DNA of 64,000 nt from Anaerolineae bacterium (GCA_022824465.1 JAJDZV010000007.1:1-64000); one strand, 5' to 3'; positions 18,762 through 29,285 are shown, counted from the first letter of the stretch. Translations and numbers: made by a program. The notes: generated by a model not told the origin, from the sequence alone.

Positions 18762-20387
18762 ATGCTTACTCTGCTTGAAGCGCTGCAATTGCCCATACTG
18801 CGGAACTCCCGCCTTGTCGCCGGCGCCGGCGGATTGGAGCGCGCGATACGCTGGGCGCACAACCCCGGCGTTCCCGATGCCGCCGACTGGCTTCATGGCG
18901 GCGAGCTCGTCCTGACCACCGTCAGCCATATGCCAGCGGCGCCGGCCGCGCAATGCGAATACCTGCGCCAGTTGGCTGAACGCGGCGTCGTCGCCGTGGT
19001 CATCACCATCGGCACGCTGGTCGACGAAATCCCCCAATACCTGCGCGCCATCGGCGATGAGCTGGACCTGCCGCTGATCGAACTGCCTTATCAGACGCGC
19101 TTTGTCGATATCGCCAAGGTCATAAACGAGCGGATCGCCGAAGACAACCTGGACACGATCAGCCGCGCGCTTACCATCCAACAGCAATTGTCGCGTCTGG
19201 TCCTCGAAGGCGGCGGCTTTCCCGAGCTGGCGGAAATGCTGGCAGATCAGGTCGGGCATTCAATCAGCATCGAGAACGACCGCTTTGAAGCCATCGCCAA
19301 TCGCAATATCGCCGCGGTCGATTCGGCGCGGCGCTACACGATCAAACACGGTCGCACCAATCCCCGGCTGGTCGAAGCCCTCGAAGACGAATATCTGCCC
19401 AGGATTCGCGCGACGCTGCGGCCCCTGCAACTGCCAGCCATGCCGCGCTTGGGCTTGGAGATGGAGCGCTTGCTGGCGCCGATCGTCGTGCAGGGCGAGA
19501 TTTACGGCTATATGTGGATCATCGCCGATGTCCACGCTCTATCGCCCATCGACCTAATGGCGATTGAGATCGGCGCGACAGTCGCCGCCTTGCTCATGCT
19601 CTACCAAGAGTCGCGTCAAGCCGCGGAAGCGTCGCTTAAGGGCAGCCTGATGGCGCAACTGATTGAAGGCGAAGGCGCCAGCGAAACCATCCTGCGCGAT
19701 CAATCGCTACGTTACGGGGTCGATCTGCGCTTGCCCTGGCGAATGCTGCTCGTCAACGTCAGCGACCAACAACCGCCCACCGCGACGCGCGCCTACCGCA
19801 CGATCAATCATTTGCTGGCTATCGACAAGCGCCAGGCGGTCGCCGCCCAATTCGCCGGGCAAGTGGTCATCTTGGCGCAGGCCGAAGAAGATACCGAAGC
19901 GATGACGCAAGCGATCATTAACCAATTGGAAAACGGCGAAGGCAGCTTGAAGATCGCTATCACCCGCCGATTCAGCGGTATGGACCAGGTCGGCGCCGCC
20001 CATCGACAATGCCACGAAGTGCTGGCGATTGGCCAGCGCCTCGATAAACGCAGCCATGCGCACCGCTTTGAAGACTTGGGTTATATCCACACGCTCTATC
20101 ACGCCGGGCGAGTCGGCTTGACCCAGAACGAATACGCGCCGATCCTGCGCCGGCTCCTGGACGAGCGCCAGACCGACCTCTTCCGCACCCTGGAGACCTA
20201 CCTGGACGCGGGCGGCAACAGCGTGCAAACCTCCGAAGCGCTGCATATTCACCGCAGCACCTTGAACTACCGCTTGGCGCGTATACGAGATATCTGCGAA
20301 GTCGACCTCTCCGCGCCGGCCACCCGTCTCAACTTGCAGATCGCGCTGAAACTCATGCGGCTCTTTGACAATCTCAATCTCGACTAA
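18762..20387 (+). CDS. PucR family transcriptional regulator
   Basis: 541 aa; PucR-like N-terminus (LTLLEALQLPILRNSRLVAGAGGLERAIRWAH) and C-terminal HTH (TLETYLDAGGNSVQTSEALHIHRSTLNYRLARI). Confidence 0.93.
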   Translation: MLTLLEALQLPILRNSRLVAGAGGLERAIRWAHNPGVPDAADWLHGGELVLTTVSHMPAAPAAQCEYLRQLAERGVVAVVITIGTLVDEIPQYLRAIGDELDLPLIELPYQTRFVDIAKVINERIAEDNLDTISRALTIQQQLSRLVLEGGGFPELAEMLADQVGHSISIENDRFEAIANRNIAAVDSARRYTIKHGRTNPRLVEALEDEYLPRIRATLRPLQLPAMPRLGLEMERLLAPIVVQGEIYGYMWIIADVHALSPIDLMAIEIGATVAALLMLYQESRQAAEASLKGSLMAQLIEGEGASETILRDQSLRYGVDLRLPWRMLLVNVSDQQPPTATRAYRTINHLLAIDKRQAVAAQFAGQVVILAQAEEDTEAMTQAIINQLENGEGSLKIAITRRFSGMDQVGAAHRQCHEVLAIGQRLDKRSHAHRFEDLGYIHTLYHAGRVGLTQNEYAPILRRLLDERQTDLFRTLETYLDAGGNSVQTSEALHIHRSTLNYRLARIRDICEVDLSAPATRLNLQIALKLMRLFDNLNLD

Positions 20388-20845
20388 TCCGCCGATTTGG
20401 CGACAGCGACCGCGATGGCCTGCGTCTTACTGTGCGACAGGCTGATATCCCAGTCGTTTAACTTCAATTCATGCGCCAATGACCGAGCCGCGCCATGCAA
20501 CTCCAGCCGCGGACGCCGGCTTTCCGCATCCGTCCGTATCTCGATTTCCACCCAGCGGACATCGCCGATCCCGGTGCCGAGCGCCTTGGCCACCGCTTCC
20601 TTGGCGGCGAAACGCGCAGCCAAGCGCACCGGATGATCCCCGCAGTCATGCCGCTCGCCCTCAGTGAAGAAGCGCTTAAGAAACCGCTCGCCGAAGCGCT
20701 CGATGCCCCCAGCGATCCGCTCGCATTCGATCATGTCAATGCCGCAGCGTATCACGCTAATCCTGGCCTTCTCGTCGAGCCGCGCTCTGATAACGCAGCG
20801 ACTTCTCCACCGGGCGATACTACCCCTAGCCAGCCTTCGATACAA
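20384..20845 (-). CDS. acpS: Holo-[acyl-carrier-protein] synthase
   Basis: CGIDMIECERIAGGIERFGERFLKRFFTEGE, RFAAKEAVAKALGTGIG, ISLSHSKTQAIAVAV. True start probably internal (near VIRCGIDMIE). Confidence 0.93.
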   Translation of the reverse strand: MYRRLARGSIARWRSRCVIRARLDEKARISVIRCGIDMIECERIAGGIERFGERFLKRFFTEGERHDCGDHPVRLAARFAAKEAVAKALGTGIGDVRWVEIEIRTDAESRRPRLELHGAARSLAHELKLNDWDISLSHSKTQAIAVAVAKSAD

Positions 20846-20946
20846 TAGGCGCCGCGCGCTGACAAAGCCTGCCCGATTCGCTAGCGCGTTTTCCCGATGT
20901 CTGCGAAAATCGCATTGATGACAGATTCACCCAGACAGAGGCATCA

Positions 20947-21543
20947 ATGATCGCTCGTTTGTGTTTATCTTCATGCGTCATCATCATCGCTCTTCTAGTC
21001 AGCGCTTGTGCCGGCGCGGAAAACAGCGCGCCAGAGCCGACGCCAATTCAATGGCAGCGCGTCACCTTCTTCGCCGACCGGCTACAACCCGGCTTCGCCC
21101 TGAACATCCCCGCCGATTGGCGCTACGAAGTGAGCGATACCGGCGTCATCGTCTTCAACTATCCCCGCCTGCTGGCGCTTGAGAGCGACGATGCCGATCT
21201 GCCACGTGGCTCGATCATCGCCAATCTTACCATGCTGTCCGCCCATGACGTGCAATTGATCGGCGCGCGCAACGCCGCCAGCATCCTGGACGCCTTCATC
21301 GGCGCGGCCTCAGATGTCCGCCTGGGTCCGACATACCAAGCTGCCGAAACCATCGCGCTCAACGGTCGAGACAGCGCCCAGTTCTTCGTCAGCATCGACG
21401 GCAGCGACAGCCTGCTGCTGGCTCTGGACCTGTCCGGCAACTACGTAATGGCGATCCTGGTCGCGCCCGAAGGCGAGCTGGCGCGCCAGTCACAACTCCT
21501 CAATCTGATTTTCGGCTCAATCGAATTGCGTCTCTCCCAGTAG
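20947..21543 (+). CDS. Putative lipoprotein
   Basis: 198 aa; signal peptide with lipobox LLVSAC. Confidence 0.75.
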   Translation: MIARLCLSSCVIIIALLVSACAGAENSAPEPTPIQWQRVTFFADRLQPGFALNIPADWRYEVSDTGVIVFNYPRLLALESDDADLPRGSIIANLTMLSAHDVQLIGARNAASILDAFIGAASDVRLGPTYQAAETIALNGRDSAQFFVSIDGSDSLLLALDLSGNYVMAILVAPEGELARQSQLLNLIFGSIELRLSQ

Positions 21544-21645
21544 ACGGGACCCGGTCTGTGAACCGATCCTCGACATCAGCGCCGCCTGCCCGTCGTCAAT
21601 GCTCAGCGACGCCCGCTGTCTGCAGAGCGCCAGGCGGGACCACCC

Positions 21646-22320
21646 ATGGCTAGCTTACGCTTTCGTCTTAGGCAACAGGTTTGGCGCCTGTCTGCCCCAC
21701 GCAAGATCCGACGCTATCTGGCGAGCGCGCCAGTGGCGAAACTGCAAATCGGCAGCGGGCACAATCTGCTCGCCGGCTGGTTAAATACGACCCTTTACCC
21801 GCTCGAGCCGGGCACGGTTTATCTCGACGCGCGCCGCCCATTCCCGCTTCCGGATGCCTCGCTGGATTATATCTTCAGCGAACACCTCATCGAGCATCTC
21901 GAATTCGACGAAGCGCGGTCAATGCTGCGCGAATGCCATCGCGCGCTGAAGCCCGGCGGACGCATGCGCATCGCCACCCCAGACCTAAAGCAAATCATCG
22001 CCCTATACACACAGCCCGACGGCGCGGACCAAGCCAGCTACATTCGCTGGATCATGTCGACCTTTCGCTCCCAATTCGGCGACTTCAGTCCGGCGCATGC
22101 CATCAACCAGTCCTTCCACGGCTGGCGTCACAAGTTCATCTACGATGAACCGACCTTGACGCAAGCGCTAGCGGACGCCGGCTTTTGCCGCGTGATGCGC
22201 TTCCAGCCCGGCGAAAGCGACGTCGACGGCTTGCGCGGTCTTGAGCGGCACGGCCGCTACGTCGGCAATGAGCAAGCCATGCGCTATGAAACCATGGTCT
22301 ATGAAGCCATGAAGCCGTGA
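21646..22320 (+). CDS. Class I SAM-dependent methyltransferase
   Basis: 224 aa; LQIGSGHNLLAGWLN, SLDYIFSEHLIEHLEFDEARSMLRECHRALKPGGRMRIATPDL. Confidence 0.88.
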   Translation: MASLRFRLRQQVWRLSAPRKIRRYLASAPVAKLQIGSGHNLLAGWLNTTLYPLEPGTVYLDARRPFPLPDASLDYIFSEHLIEHLEFDEARSMLRECHRALKPGGRMRIATPDLKQIIALYTQPDGADQASYIRWIMSTFRSQFGDFSPAHAINQSFHGWRHKFIYDEPTLTQALADAGFCRVMRFQPGESDVDGLRGLERHGRYVGNEQAMRYETMVYEAMKP

Positions 22321-22359
22321 CGGCCGACGGGACGCGACCGTCGCGTCAGCGCTTGCGAA

Positions 22360-22557
22360 TCACGCCTTGCGCTTCCGTCGACAGCGATATATGTCCAGCG
22401 CGGCGACAATAATCAAACCAGCAGCCAGAACCGGTACCGCAAATCCTGTCATCACACCCGACACCCGGTTTCCCAAGTTACGCGCCCATTGTACCGACCA
22501 TTGCGCGATGTCTGCCAACGACTCCCGGAAACAAGGCGCGAAATTAGCTGTCCCCAT
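22360..22557 (-). CDS. Possible small single-TM membrane protein
   Basis: 65 aa; GVMTGFAVPVLAAGLIIVAALDIYRCRRKRKA (TM plus basic tail). No clear RBS. Confidence 0.3.
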   Translation of the reverse strand: MGTANFAPCFRESLADIAQWSVQWARNLGNRVSGVMTGFAVPVLAAGLIIVAALDIYRCRRKRKA

Positions 22558-22615
22558 CTTGAGCGTTTTCCGCTAACATACTGCGCTTGATGCAATTGAT
22601 TGAGGGTGTACGCGC

Positions 22616-22927
22616 ATGCCTATATATACCTATCGCCGCGAGGACGGCACCACCTTTGACTTCCGCCAACAATTCCGCGATAGCCCGCTCGAAATATGCC
22701 CGACAACTGGTCAGGGCGTCTCCCGCGTGATCCAACCGGCGGGCATCATTTTCAAAGGCAGCGGATTCTACGTGAATGACAACAACAAAGCGAAGAATCC
22801 CGCCAAGCCGACTGGCAACGGTGAAAACGGCAAGTCCCCGGCAACGGACAAGCAAAGCGAAACCAAGACTGAGAAGAAGTCCGAGACTAAAGGCGACAAA
22901 GCCAAGGCTGCGCCCAGCCCAAGCTAA
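22616..22927 (+). CDS. FmdB-family-like small protein with degenerate zinc ribbon
   Basis: 103 aa; MPIYTYRREDG-TFDF...CPTTGQGVSRVIQPAGIIFKGSGFYVND; Lys-rich tail. Confidence 0.82.
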   Translation: MPIYTYRREDGTTFDFRQQFRDSPLEICPTTGQGVSRVIQPAGIIFKGSGFYVNDNNKAKNPAKPTGNGENGKSPATDKQSETKTEKKSETKGDKAKAAPSPS

Positions 22928-22966
22928 AGCGCCGCGACTCTACAGCCGGCTACCAGGACAACCAGT

Positions 22967-24085
22967 ATGCGACTCTACCTCGTCAGGCATGGCATCGCCG
23001 AAGACTTCGCTGACAGCGACTTCGCCCGCCAATTGACCGCCCGTGGCCGGCGCCGCGTGAAAACTGCCGCCGCGGTAATGAAACGATTGAATCTGCGCCC
23101 GGCGCGAGTTTACAGCAGTCCGCGCGCCCGCGCCCGCCAAACCGCCGAGATAATCGCCGATGCGCTCGACCTGCCCGTGATCATCGCGGAACAGGTCAAC
23201 TTCGGATTTGAGCTCAGTGACATCAACAGACTCACCCGCGACCTACGAGTCGACGACGAGGTCATGTTTGTCGGGCACAATCCCGATATGAGTCTGTTGA
23301 CGCATCAACTGACCGGCGTTGACGTATCAATGAAGAAGGGCGGCTTGGCGCGCATTGATGTCCCCGGCAAACAGGCGCGCGACGGCGAACTGGTCTGGCT
23401 CATCGCGCCGCGAGTCTTCGACGCGCTCGGCAAGTCCCGCATGCCGTCGCCCGTTCGGTCAGTCAGCCTGTCGACGCCGCCACAGAAACTTCCCCAAAGT
23501 CAACACGCATTGCACCGCCTGATTCGCCATCGCTGGAGTCCCGTTGGCTTTGATCGCGAGCGCAATATCAAGCGTGCGACCCTGCTCAGCATACTTGAGG
23601 CGGCGCGCTGGGCGCCTTCATCCTCCAATATCCAGCCCTGGCGCTTTATCGTCGGCCCGCGCGACAACCAGGCGGAATTCCAGAAGATCTTGTCCGTATT
23701 GGCGGAGGGCAACCAAGCCTGGGCGCGACATGCAGCCCTTCTCATGATCGCCGTGACGCACGTAGAACCGAAGCCTGGGCGGACCTATCGCCACGCGGGC
23801 CATGACCTGGGCCAGGCGATCGCCCAGATGGCGCTGCAGGCGCTGGACTATGGCATCTATACGCATCAAATGGCTGGCTTCTCACCCGAAAAGGCGCGCG
23901 AACTTTACCAAGTGCCAGACGACTTTGAGCCCTTTACCGCCATTGCCCTGGGCTACCGCACAAGCGATCTACGGCATCTCGGCGACAGGCAGCGCGCGCG
24001 AGAGTCGTCTCAGCGCGAAAGACGACCGCTCAGCGAAATGATATTTAGCGCCGCCTGGGGCGAGACGGCGGACTTCACCGAGTGA
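22967..24085 (+). CDS. Fusion of SixA-type phosphohistidine phosphatase (N) and nitroreductase-family domain (C)
   Basis: 372 aa in one frame; LVRHGIAED, YSSPRARARQTAEI, FVGHNPDMS; then HRLIRHRWSPVGFDRE...ILEAARWAPSSSNIQPWRFIVG. Confidence 0.87.
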   Translation: MRLYLVRHGIAEDFADSDFARQLTARGRRRVKTAAAVMKRLNLRPARVYSSPRARARQTAEIIADALDLPVIIAEQVNFGFELSDINRLTRDLRVDDEVMFVGHNPDMSLLTHQLTGVDVSMKKGGLARIDVPGKQARDGELVWLIAPRVFDALGKSRMPSPVRSVSLSTPPQKLPQSQHALHRLIRHRWSPVGFDRERNIKRATLLSILEAARWAPSSSNIQPWRFIVGPRDNQAEFQKILSVLAEGNQAWARHAALLMIAVTHVEPKPGRTYRHAGHDLGQAIAQMALQALDYGIYTHQMAGFSPEKARELYQVPDDFEPFTAIALGYRTSDLRHLGDRQRARESSQRERRPLSEMIFSAAWGETADFTE

Positions 24086-24160
24086 AGCTCCCGGCCGCAA
24101 GCGCAGTCTATTCGCATCGCTGATGCCGCAGTCCGCGCCAGGAAAAGTTTCCCAGCCAAG

Positions 24161-25720
24161 GTGACCGGTTTGCACGATCTGAAACGAGGCGGCATCGCAG
24201 TCATCGACTTCGGCTCGCAGTATACCCAGCTCATCGCACGCCGCGTCCGCGAGCTTGGCGTCTACTCGGAAGTCTACGCCAGCGACGCCAACCCCAAGCA
24301 GCTCATCCAGCATCAGCCGGCCGGCTTCATCCTCTCCGGCGGTCCGGCAAGTGTCTACGAACAAAACGCGCCCCAATTGCCGGCAGCACTAGCCCAAAGC
24401 GACAAACCCGTGCTCGGCATCTGTTACGGTATGCAACTGCTCGCGCAAGCCAGCGGCGGCAAAGTCTCCCCCTCCGCGTCGCGCGAATACGGTCCCGCCA
24501 CTATCACCCATCGCGCGCGCAGTCCGCTCTTTGACGGGTTGGCGTCGGAACTAACCGTCTGGATGTCGCACGGCGATCGCCTGGAAGCGCCGCCCCCGGG
24601 GTATCACGCCCTTGCCGAATCTGACAACTCGCCCTGCGCCGCAATCGGCGACATGAGGCGCAACCGCTACGGCGTTCAATTCCACCCCGAAGTACGTCAC
24701 AGCCCGCAAGGCGCGGCGATCTTGAGCAACTTCCTGTTCCGGATCTGCGCTTGCCAAAAGAACTGGTCCGCCGAAGCCTTCATCGGCGACGCAGTCGCCA
24801 AGATCCGCGCCCAGGTCAAGAACGAGCGCGTCCTGCTGGCTTTGAGCGGCGGCGTCGACTCGGCTGTTGCCGGCGCCTTGATCCACCGCGCGATTGGCGA
24901 GCGGCTCACCTGCGTCTTTGTCGATCACGGCTTGCTTAGACAAGACGAGGCGCAGCAGGTCGCGCGCGTATTCCGCCATGAACTTGGCATGAATCTCATC
25001 GCGGTCAATGCCGTCGAGTCATTCTTGAGCGCCCTTCGGGGCTTGACCGAGCCCGAATCCAAGCGCAAAGCCATCGGCAAAGTCTTCGTCGATGTCTTCA
25101 GTCAAGAGGCGCGCCACCTCCGCGATATCCGTTTTCTGGCGCAGGGCACCATCTATCCCGATATCATCGAAAGCGCCGCCGACAGCAAAAGCGCCAAGAC
25201 CATCAAATCCCATCACAACGTGGGCGGCTTGCCCGCTGATCTCCGCTTTGAACTTGTAGAGCCGCTGCGCGATTGCTTCAAAGACGAAGTGCGCGCGATC
25301 GGCGCCGCCCTTGGTTTGCCCGATGCCATCGTCTGGCGGCAGCCCTTCCCCGGTCCCGGCCTGGCGATACGCTGCCTCGGCGCACTTACCTGGGAGCGCC
25401 TGGAGAAACTGCGCGCCGCTGATGCCATCTTCACCAGCGAATTGGATGCGGCCGGACTGCTGAGGCGCGGCACCGCGCAGAGCTTCGCCGTCTTGCTGCC
25501 CGTGAAAAGCGTCGGCGTCATGGGCGACAAACGAAGCTATGAAGAGGTCTTGGTCTTACGCTCTGTCACCACTGACGATTTCATGACGGCTGATTGGGCG
25601 CGCTTGCCCTATGACTTGCTGGCGCGGGTAAGCGCGCGCATCGTCAACGAAGTCGCCGGTATCAACCGCGTCGCCTACGACATCACCAGCAAACCGCCCG
25701 GCACCATCGAGTGGGAATGA
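24161..25720 (+). CDS. guaA: GMP synthase (glutamine-hydrolysing)
   Basis: 519 aa; [73 protein letters not shown]-terminus. Confidence 0.98.
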   Translation: MTGLHDLKRGGIAVIDFGSQYTQLIARRVRELGVYSEVYASDANPKQLIQHQPAGFILSGGPASVYEQNAPQLPAALAQSDKPVLGICYGMQLLAQASGGKVSPSASREYGPATITHRARSPLFDGLASELTVWMSHGDRLEAPPPGYHALAESDNSPCAAIGDMRRNRYGVQFHPEVRHSPQGAAILSNFLFRICACQKNWSAEAFIGDAVAKIRAQVKNERVLLALSGGVDSAVAGALIHRAIGERLTCVFVDHGLLRQDEAQQVARVFRHELGMNLIAVNAVESFLSALRGLTEPESKRKAIGKVFVDVFSQEARHLRDIRFLAQGTIYPDIIESAADSKSAKTIKSHHNVGGLPADLRFELVEPLRDCFKDEVRAIGAALGLPDAIVWRQPFPGPGLAIRCLGALTWERLEKLRAADAIFTSELDAAGLLRRGTAQSFAVLLPVKSVGVMGDKRSYEEVLVLRSVTTDDFMTADWARLPYDLLARVSARIVNEVAGINRVAYDITSKPPGTIEWE

Positions 25721-26527
25721 GCCGCCTGGCGGCCGCGGGCTCGACCGGGGGGTCTTATCGTGTCCCTTCCGCGCCCGTTGGACTTCGCGCAGCCCTCAAC
25801 CCCGATCTCTCATCGCCAACACTTGAATGATGTCCCCAAAACCGACGCTTGCCTTGCCCCAATCTGTGAATTCACAATATTACCGCAGTCCGGTGCGCCA
25901 GCCGTATCTAGCTGTTTCATACCCACGGCATGGCGGTGAACCAAGTTGCTGCCGGCGCCATACACTCGCCTTCACAACTTCCCGTCCGGGCATTTTCGCG
26001 CAAGGCCGGCGCGGCGCGGCGAAGCTCCGTCCGATTCGGTAGGCAAACACGACTCGCCACTGACACGCGCGGAGCTCTAGCCGGCGCCATCGGATCCAAC
26101 ATGCAAGGCGTCGCCGCAATTGGCGCCAGAATATCGCAAATCCACTGCCGGCCTACACGAGCCATATGCCAGACTGCCGCCATTGAATCCGCCGCCGTGT
26201 CACAATTTGACAAAATTCGGCGCGGCATTCGTCCAAGGCTATCTCACAACAACGGTGCTTCAGCCAAAATACAACAGACTGTTACAAGGTTTGAATGCAG
26301 CTTGCAAAGTAAGAATATTCATGCTATTTTCGTGGCAATTCGGGAATCTCGCCTGCTTGCGCGCCAACCAAGTACCGGGCAATGCCGCAAGCGCTTGACG
26401 ACTCTTATGCCTCGGCAACCAACGGCTATCGCACTCCTGCGCTGATACCCCCGCGCGCATTCTAACAGCCGATTCGGGCGCCCCAAGCGATCGCCGTCCA
26501 CGCCCGGACAAATGACAAACTTGGTTG

Positions 26528-26555
26528 TTGCAATATTGGTAATTCTTGTTATAAA
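26528..26555 (+). promoter_or_regulatory. Possible promoter of the response regulator gene
   Basis: TTGCAA (26528-26533), 16-nt spacer, TATAAA (26550-26555). Confidence 0.35.
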
Positions 26556-26675
26556 GTGGCTTGCCATGACCTTTGAGCGGCAGTATCGTCACAATTGTTA
26601 CAAATCTTAATTATTGATGCCGCAACGCTCTGCCCGAGCTACGATGAATTGACCCGCGATCAGGAGCAGCATTTT

Positions 26676-27362
26676 ATGCCACAAAAGATACTCGTGATCG
26701 ATAACGAAAAGTCTACGGTCGACCAGGTATCGCAGTTGCTCCACGGACGCGGATTCGAGGTATTCCGGGCTTCCTGCGCCCAGGGCGGCTTGCGCGAGGC
26801 GTACAGCAACCAGCCCGACTTGGTCTTGCTTGACGTCGTCCTTCCCGACCGTGACGGCTGGGAAATCTGCCGACAGTTGCGCGAAATGTCAGATATGCCG
26901 ATTATATTTCTTAGCGCGCGAAAAGAGAAACGCGACATTATCAAGGGCTTGGACCTGGGCGCCGATGATTACGTCACCAAACCCTTTGACGACGATGAAT
27001 TGGTCGCGCGGATCAACGCGCGGCTGCGGCGCTCGCCACGCACAACCGTGAATGAAGAGCTTGTCTTCAACCATGGCGACTTCCGCATGAACCTAATGAA
27101 TCGCGAGGTTTGGATCAGCAAAAGCCTGAAACACCTGACGCCAAAGGAATTCGATCTGCTGGCAGTCCTGGTCAAAAATGCCGGGCGCGTCGTGAAACGT
27201 ACAGAATTGGTGACAGAAGCCTGGGGCGACGAATACAGCGACGCCATTGACAGTCTCAAGCTCTATATCCATTACCTGCGGCAAAAGATTGAAGTCAACC
27301 CTCAGCAGCCCGAATATATTCTCACGTCGCGCGGCGTTGGCTATCGCTTCGTCAAGCGCTGA
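26676..27362 (+). CDS. OmpR/PhoB-family response regulator (orphan)
   Basis: Start MPQKILVIDNEKSTVDQV preceded by AGGAG; QPDLVLLDVVLPDRDGWE receiver Asp; winged helix LTPKEFDLLAVL...DSLKLYIHYLRQKIE. ORF track starts upstream at 26595. Confidence 0.93.
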   Translation: MPQKILVIDNEKSTVDQVSQLLHGRGFEVFRASCAQGGLREAYSNQPDLVLLDVVLPDRDGWEICRQLREMSDMPIIFLSARKEKRDIIKGLDLGADDYVTKPFDDDELVARINARLRRSPRTTVNEELVFNHGDFRMNLMNREVWISKSLKHLTPKEFDLLAVLVKNAGRVVKRTELVTEAWGDEYSDAIDSLKLYIHYLRQKIEVNPQQPEYILTSRGVGYRFVKR

Positions 27363-27368
27363 AGCAAG

Positions 27369-28487
27369 CTATGCCAGCGCCGAACGCAAAAGCGCATCCG
27401 TCTCCCGCGCCATCCGTTCTAAACTGAAATCCTCAATACCCAGCGCGCAGTTCGCGGCGAATTCATCACGGCGATCAATGAGCTCGGCAATCCCCGCGCG
27501 CAGCGCCCCCAATTCCACATGCGGCGTCAGCACGCCATTGACCCCGTGCCGCACGACTTCAGCATTGCCCCCGACATCGCTCGCGAGGACCGGCGTCCCC
27601 AAGCGCAGGCTTTCCAACAGCGTATGCGACAGGCCTTCATATCCGCTGTACAAAGCCAGCCCGTCGGCAGCGACCAGCCGGCGCTGAACCTCCTCCGGGT
27701 CCAGGCGACCGGTGAATTGGACGCGTTCGCCTAGGCCGCGCGCTCGAGCTTCCAGCCGCCCGCGGTCTGGTCCGTCGCCGACGACGACCAGTCGAATCCC
27801 CGGCATCTCGGCAATCGCGTCGATCAAGTGGTCGATGCCTTTCCAGGGCTGCAGGCGCGCCACCGTCACTATCGTCGGCAGATCGTCCCAACCCAAAGCT
27901 GCCGCAAGCTCCGCGCGCTTGCCAACCGACTGCGATATGGGCGCCAGCGCATTGCCGATCACCCGCACCTTGTCCGCGTTTACGCCCCAAGCGATCACCA
28001 TCCGCTTGAGATAATGACTCGGCACAATCACCACATCCATATCGGCAACCTGCCGCGAGCGCGAGCGCTTCTGCCAGCGCGCCCGCCAATCGCCCGTAAA
28101 ACGCTGGAATTCGTCGACCGTCATGTCCGGCGCTATCCAACCGCGGCGGATGCAGCGCTCCCAGGCTTGATCGCCGACGATCTTAAGCACACGCGGCAAA
28201 TTGCGCCCGCCCCACAGCGGCAAGTCAATCGTTTGCGCGTACACCATGTCCGCCCAAGCTAGCTGCTTCCAGGCGGCAAGTCCATACTTCGCGCGCCGCA
28301 AGGGATAAACCTCGCGCGCGATTCGCGTCACTGTATAAGGATAGTCGCCGCCCTTCCCATCGCCATAGGACAGCACGCGAACTTGCCAGCCCAAGCCTTG
28401 CAAGGCCGGCAGAATGCTCCTCAGATAAGTAGCCGGTCCGCCCGCCTCAGGATGAAATATCCCGCTCGCTACCAAGAGCTTCGGCAA
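27369..28487 (-). CDS. Glycosyltransferase family 4 protein
   Basis: 372 aa; SGIFHPEAGGPATYL, GDGPDRGRLEARARGLGERVQFTGRLDPEEV, YEGLSHTLLESLRLGTPVLASDVGGNAEVV. Confidence 0.93.
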   Translation of the reverse strand: MPKLLVASGIFHPEAGGPATYLRSILPALQGLGWQVRVLSYGDGKGGDYPYTVTRIAREVYPLRRAKYGLAAWKQLAWADMVYAQTIDLPLWGGRNLPRVLKIVGDQAWERCIRRGWIAPDMTVDEFQRFTGDWRARWQKRSRSRQVADMDVVIVPSHYLKRMVIAWGVNADKVRVIGNALAPISQSVGKRAELAAALGWDDLPTIVTVARLQPWKGIDHLIDAIAEMPGIRLVVVGDGPDRGRLEARARGLGERVQFTGRLDPEEVQRRLVAADGLALYSGYEGLSHTLLESLRLGTPVLASDVGGNAEVVRHGVNGVLTPHVELGALRAGIAELIDRRDEFAANCALGIEDFSLERMARETDALLRSALA

Positions 28488-28499
28488 TGGCGCCTCCCG

Positions 28500-29285
28500 C
28501 TAGCTGCGCCGTCCGCGGATGATGATATGCCGATTGACGAATGTCGCCGCGTCCGTTTCCCACTCGCGCGGATCCATCCACGCGCGCGCAATCGCCGGCG
28601 CATCGGCCATCATCTGCTTTAGCTCGTCGATCGTCGCCGCGTCATTGCCTTGACGCCGCGCCCAGGGGAGAAAGTCATGCCGCTTGATGTACTGCTCGGC
28701 ATGCTCTACTGCGATGCCGGCCGCGCGGCACAGCCCCTGCCATTCCTCCTGGTTGAACCCTCGATTGTGGCTTGGATCGCGCAAGCGCTCGAAAGCGTCC
28801 ACACTACGCGCGGCTTCGTCGTCGGCCGGCAGCAAGTGGTCCTGCAACAGCAGCACGCCGCCCGAGCGCAAAACCCGCGCGCACTCATGCAGAAATCGCT
28901 GCGCATCTGGGAAGTGATGCGGCGCGATGCGACAAGTCACCAAATCGAAGCGCCTGTCCGCAAAGGGCAAATCCTCCGCATCAGCTTGCTCGAAGCTGAC
29001 ATTCTTTAGTCCCTGCTTGGCAATCAGGTGCTCGCGCGCCTTGTCCAACATCCGCGGCGTGAGGTCGCTCGCCACGACATGCGCGACATGCGGGGCAAAT
29101 TTCAGCGCCGTATGACCGCCCCCGGTGGCGATATCGAGCGCCCGCCAATGCGCCTGCGGTCGCGCAATCGCCAGCAGCCGCTCAAGATCCGAGCCTCTGG
29201 CGTGCGTCTCGCTGGACACATAGCCCTCGGCAAACTGCGTATAACGCGCCTTTGACAGCGCTTTTGAATCGGCCGGACTTGACAT
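28500..29285 (-). CDS. Class I SAM-dependent methyltransferase (UbiE/type 11)
   Basis: From MSSPADSKALSKARYTQFAEGYVSSETHARGSDLERLL; ALDIATGGGHTALKFAPHVAHVVASDLTPRML. ORF track extends to 29510 but that would overlap the upstream region of the S9 gene. Confidence 0.9.
   Translation of the reverse strand: MSSPADSKALSKARYTQFAEGYVSSETHARGSDLERLLAIARPQAHWRALDIATGGGHTALKFAPHVAHVVASDLTPRMLDKAREHLIAKQGLKNVSFEQADAEDLPFADRRFDLVTCRIAPHHFPDAQRFLHECARVLRSGGVLLLQDHLLPADDEAARSVDAFERLRDPSHNRGFNQEEWQGLCRAAGIAVEHAEQYIKRHDFLPWARRQGNDAATIDELKQMMADAPAIARAWMDPREWETDAATFVNRHIIIRGRRS

Noticed and set aside
25930-26445. 171 aa plus-strand ORF and overlapping 103 aa minus-strand ORF (25917..26228)
   Set aside because: No RBS, no domain resemblance, and the two frames overlap; treated as non-coding though not excluded.
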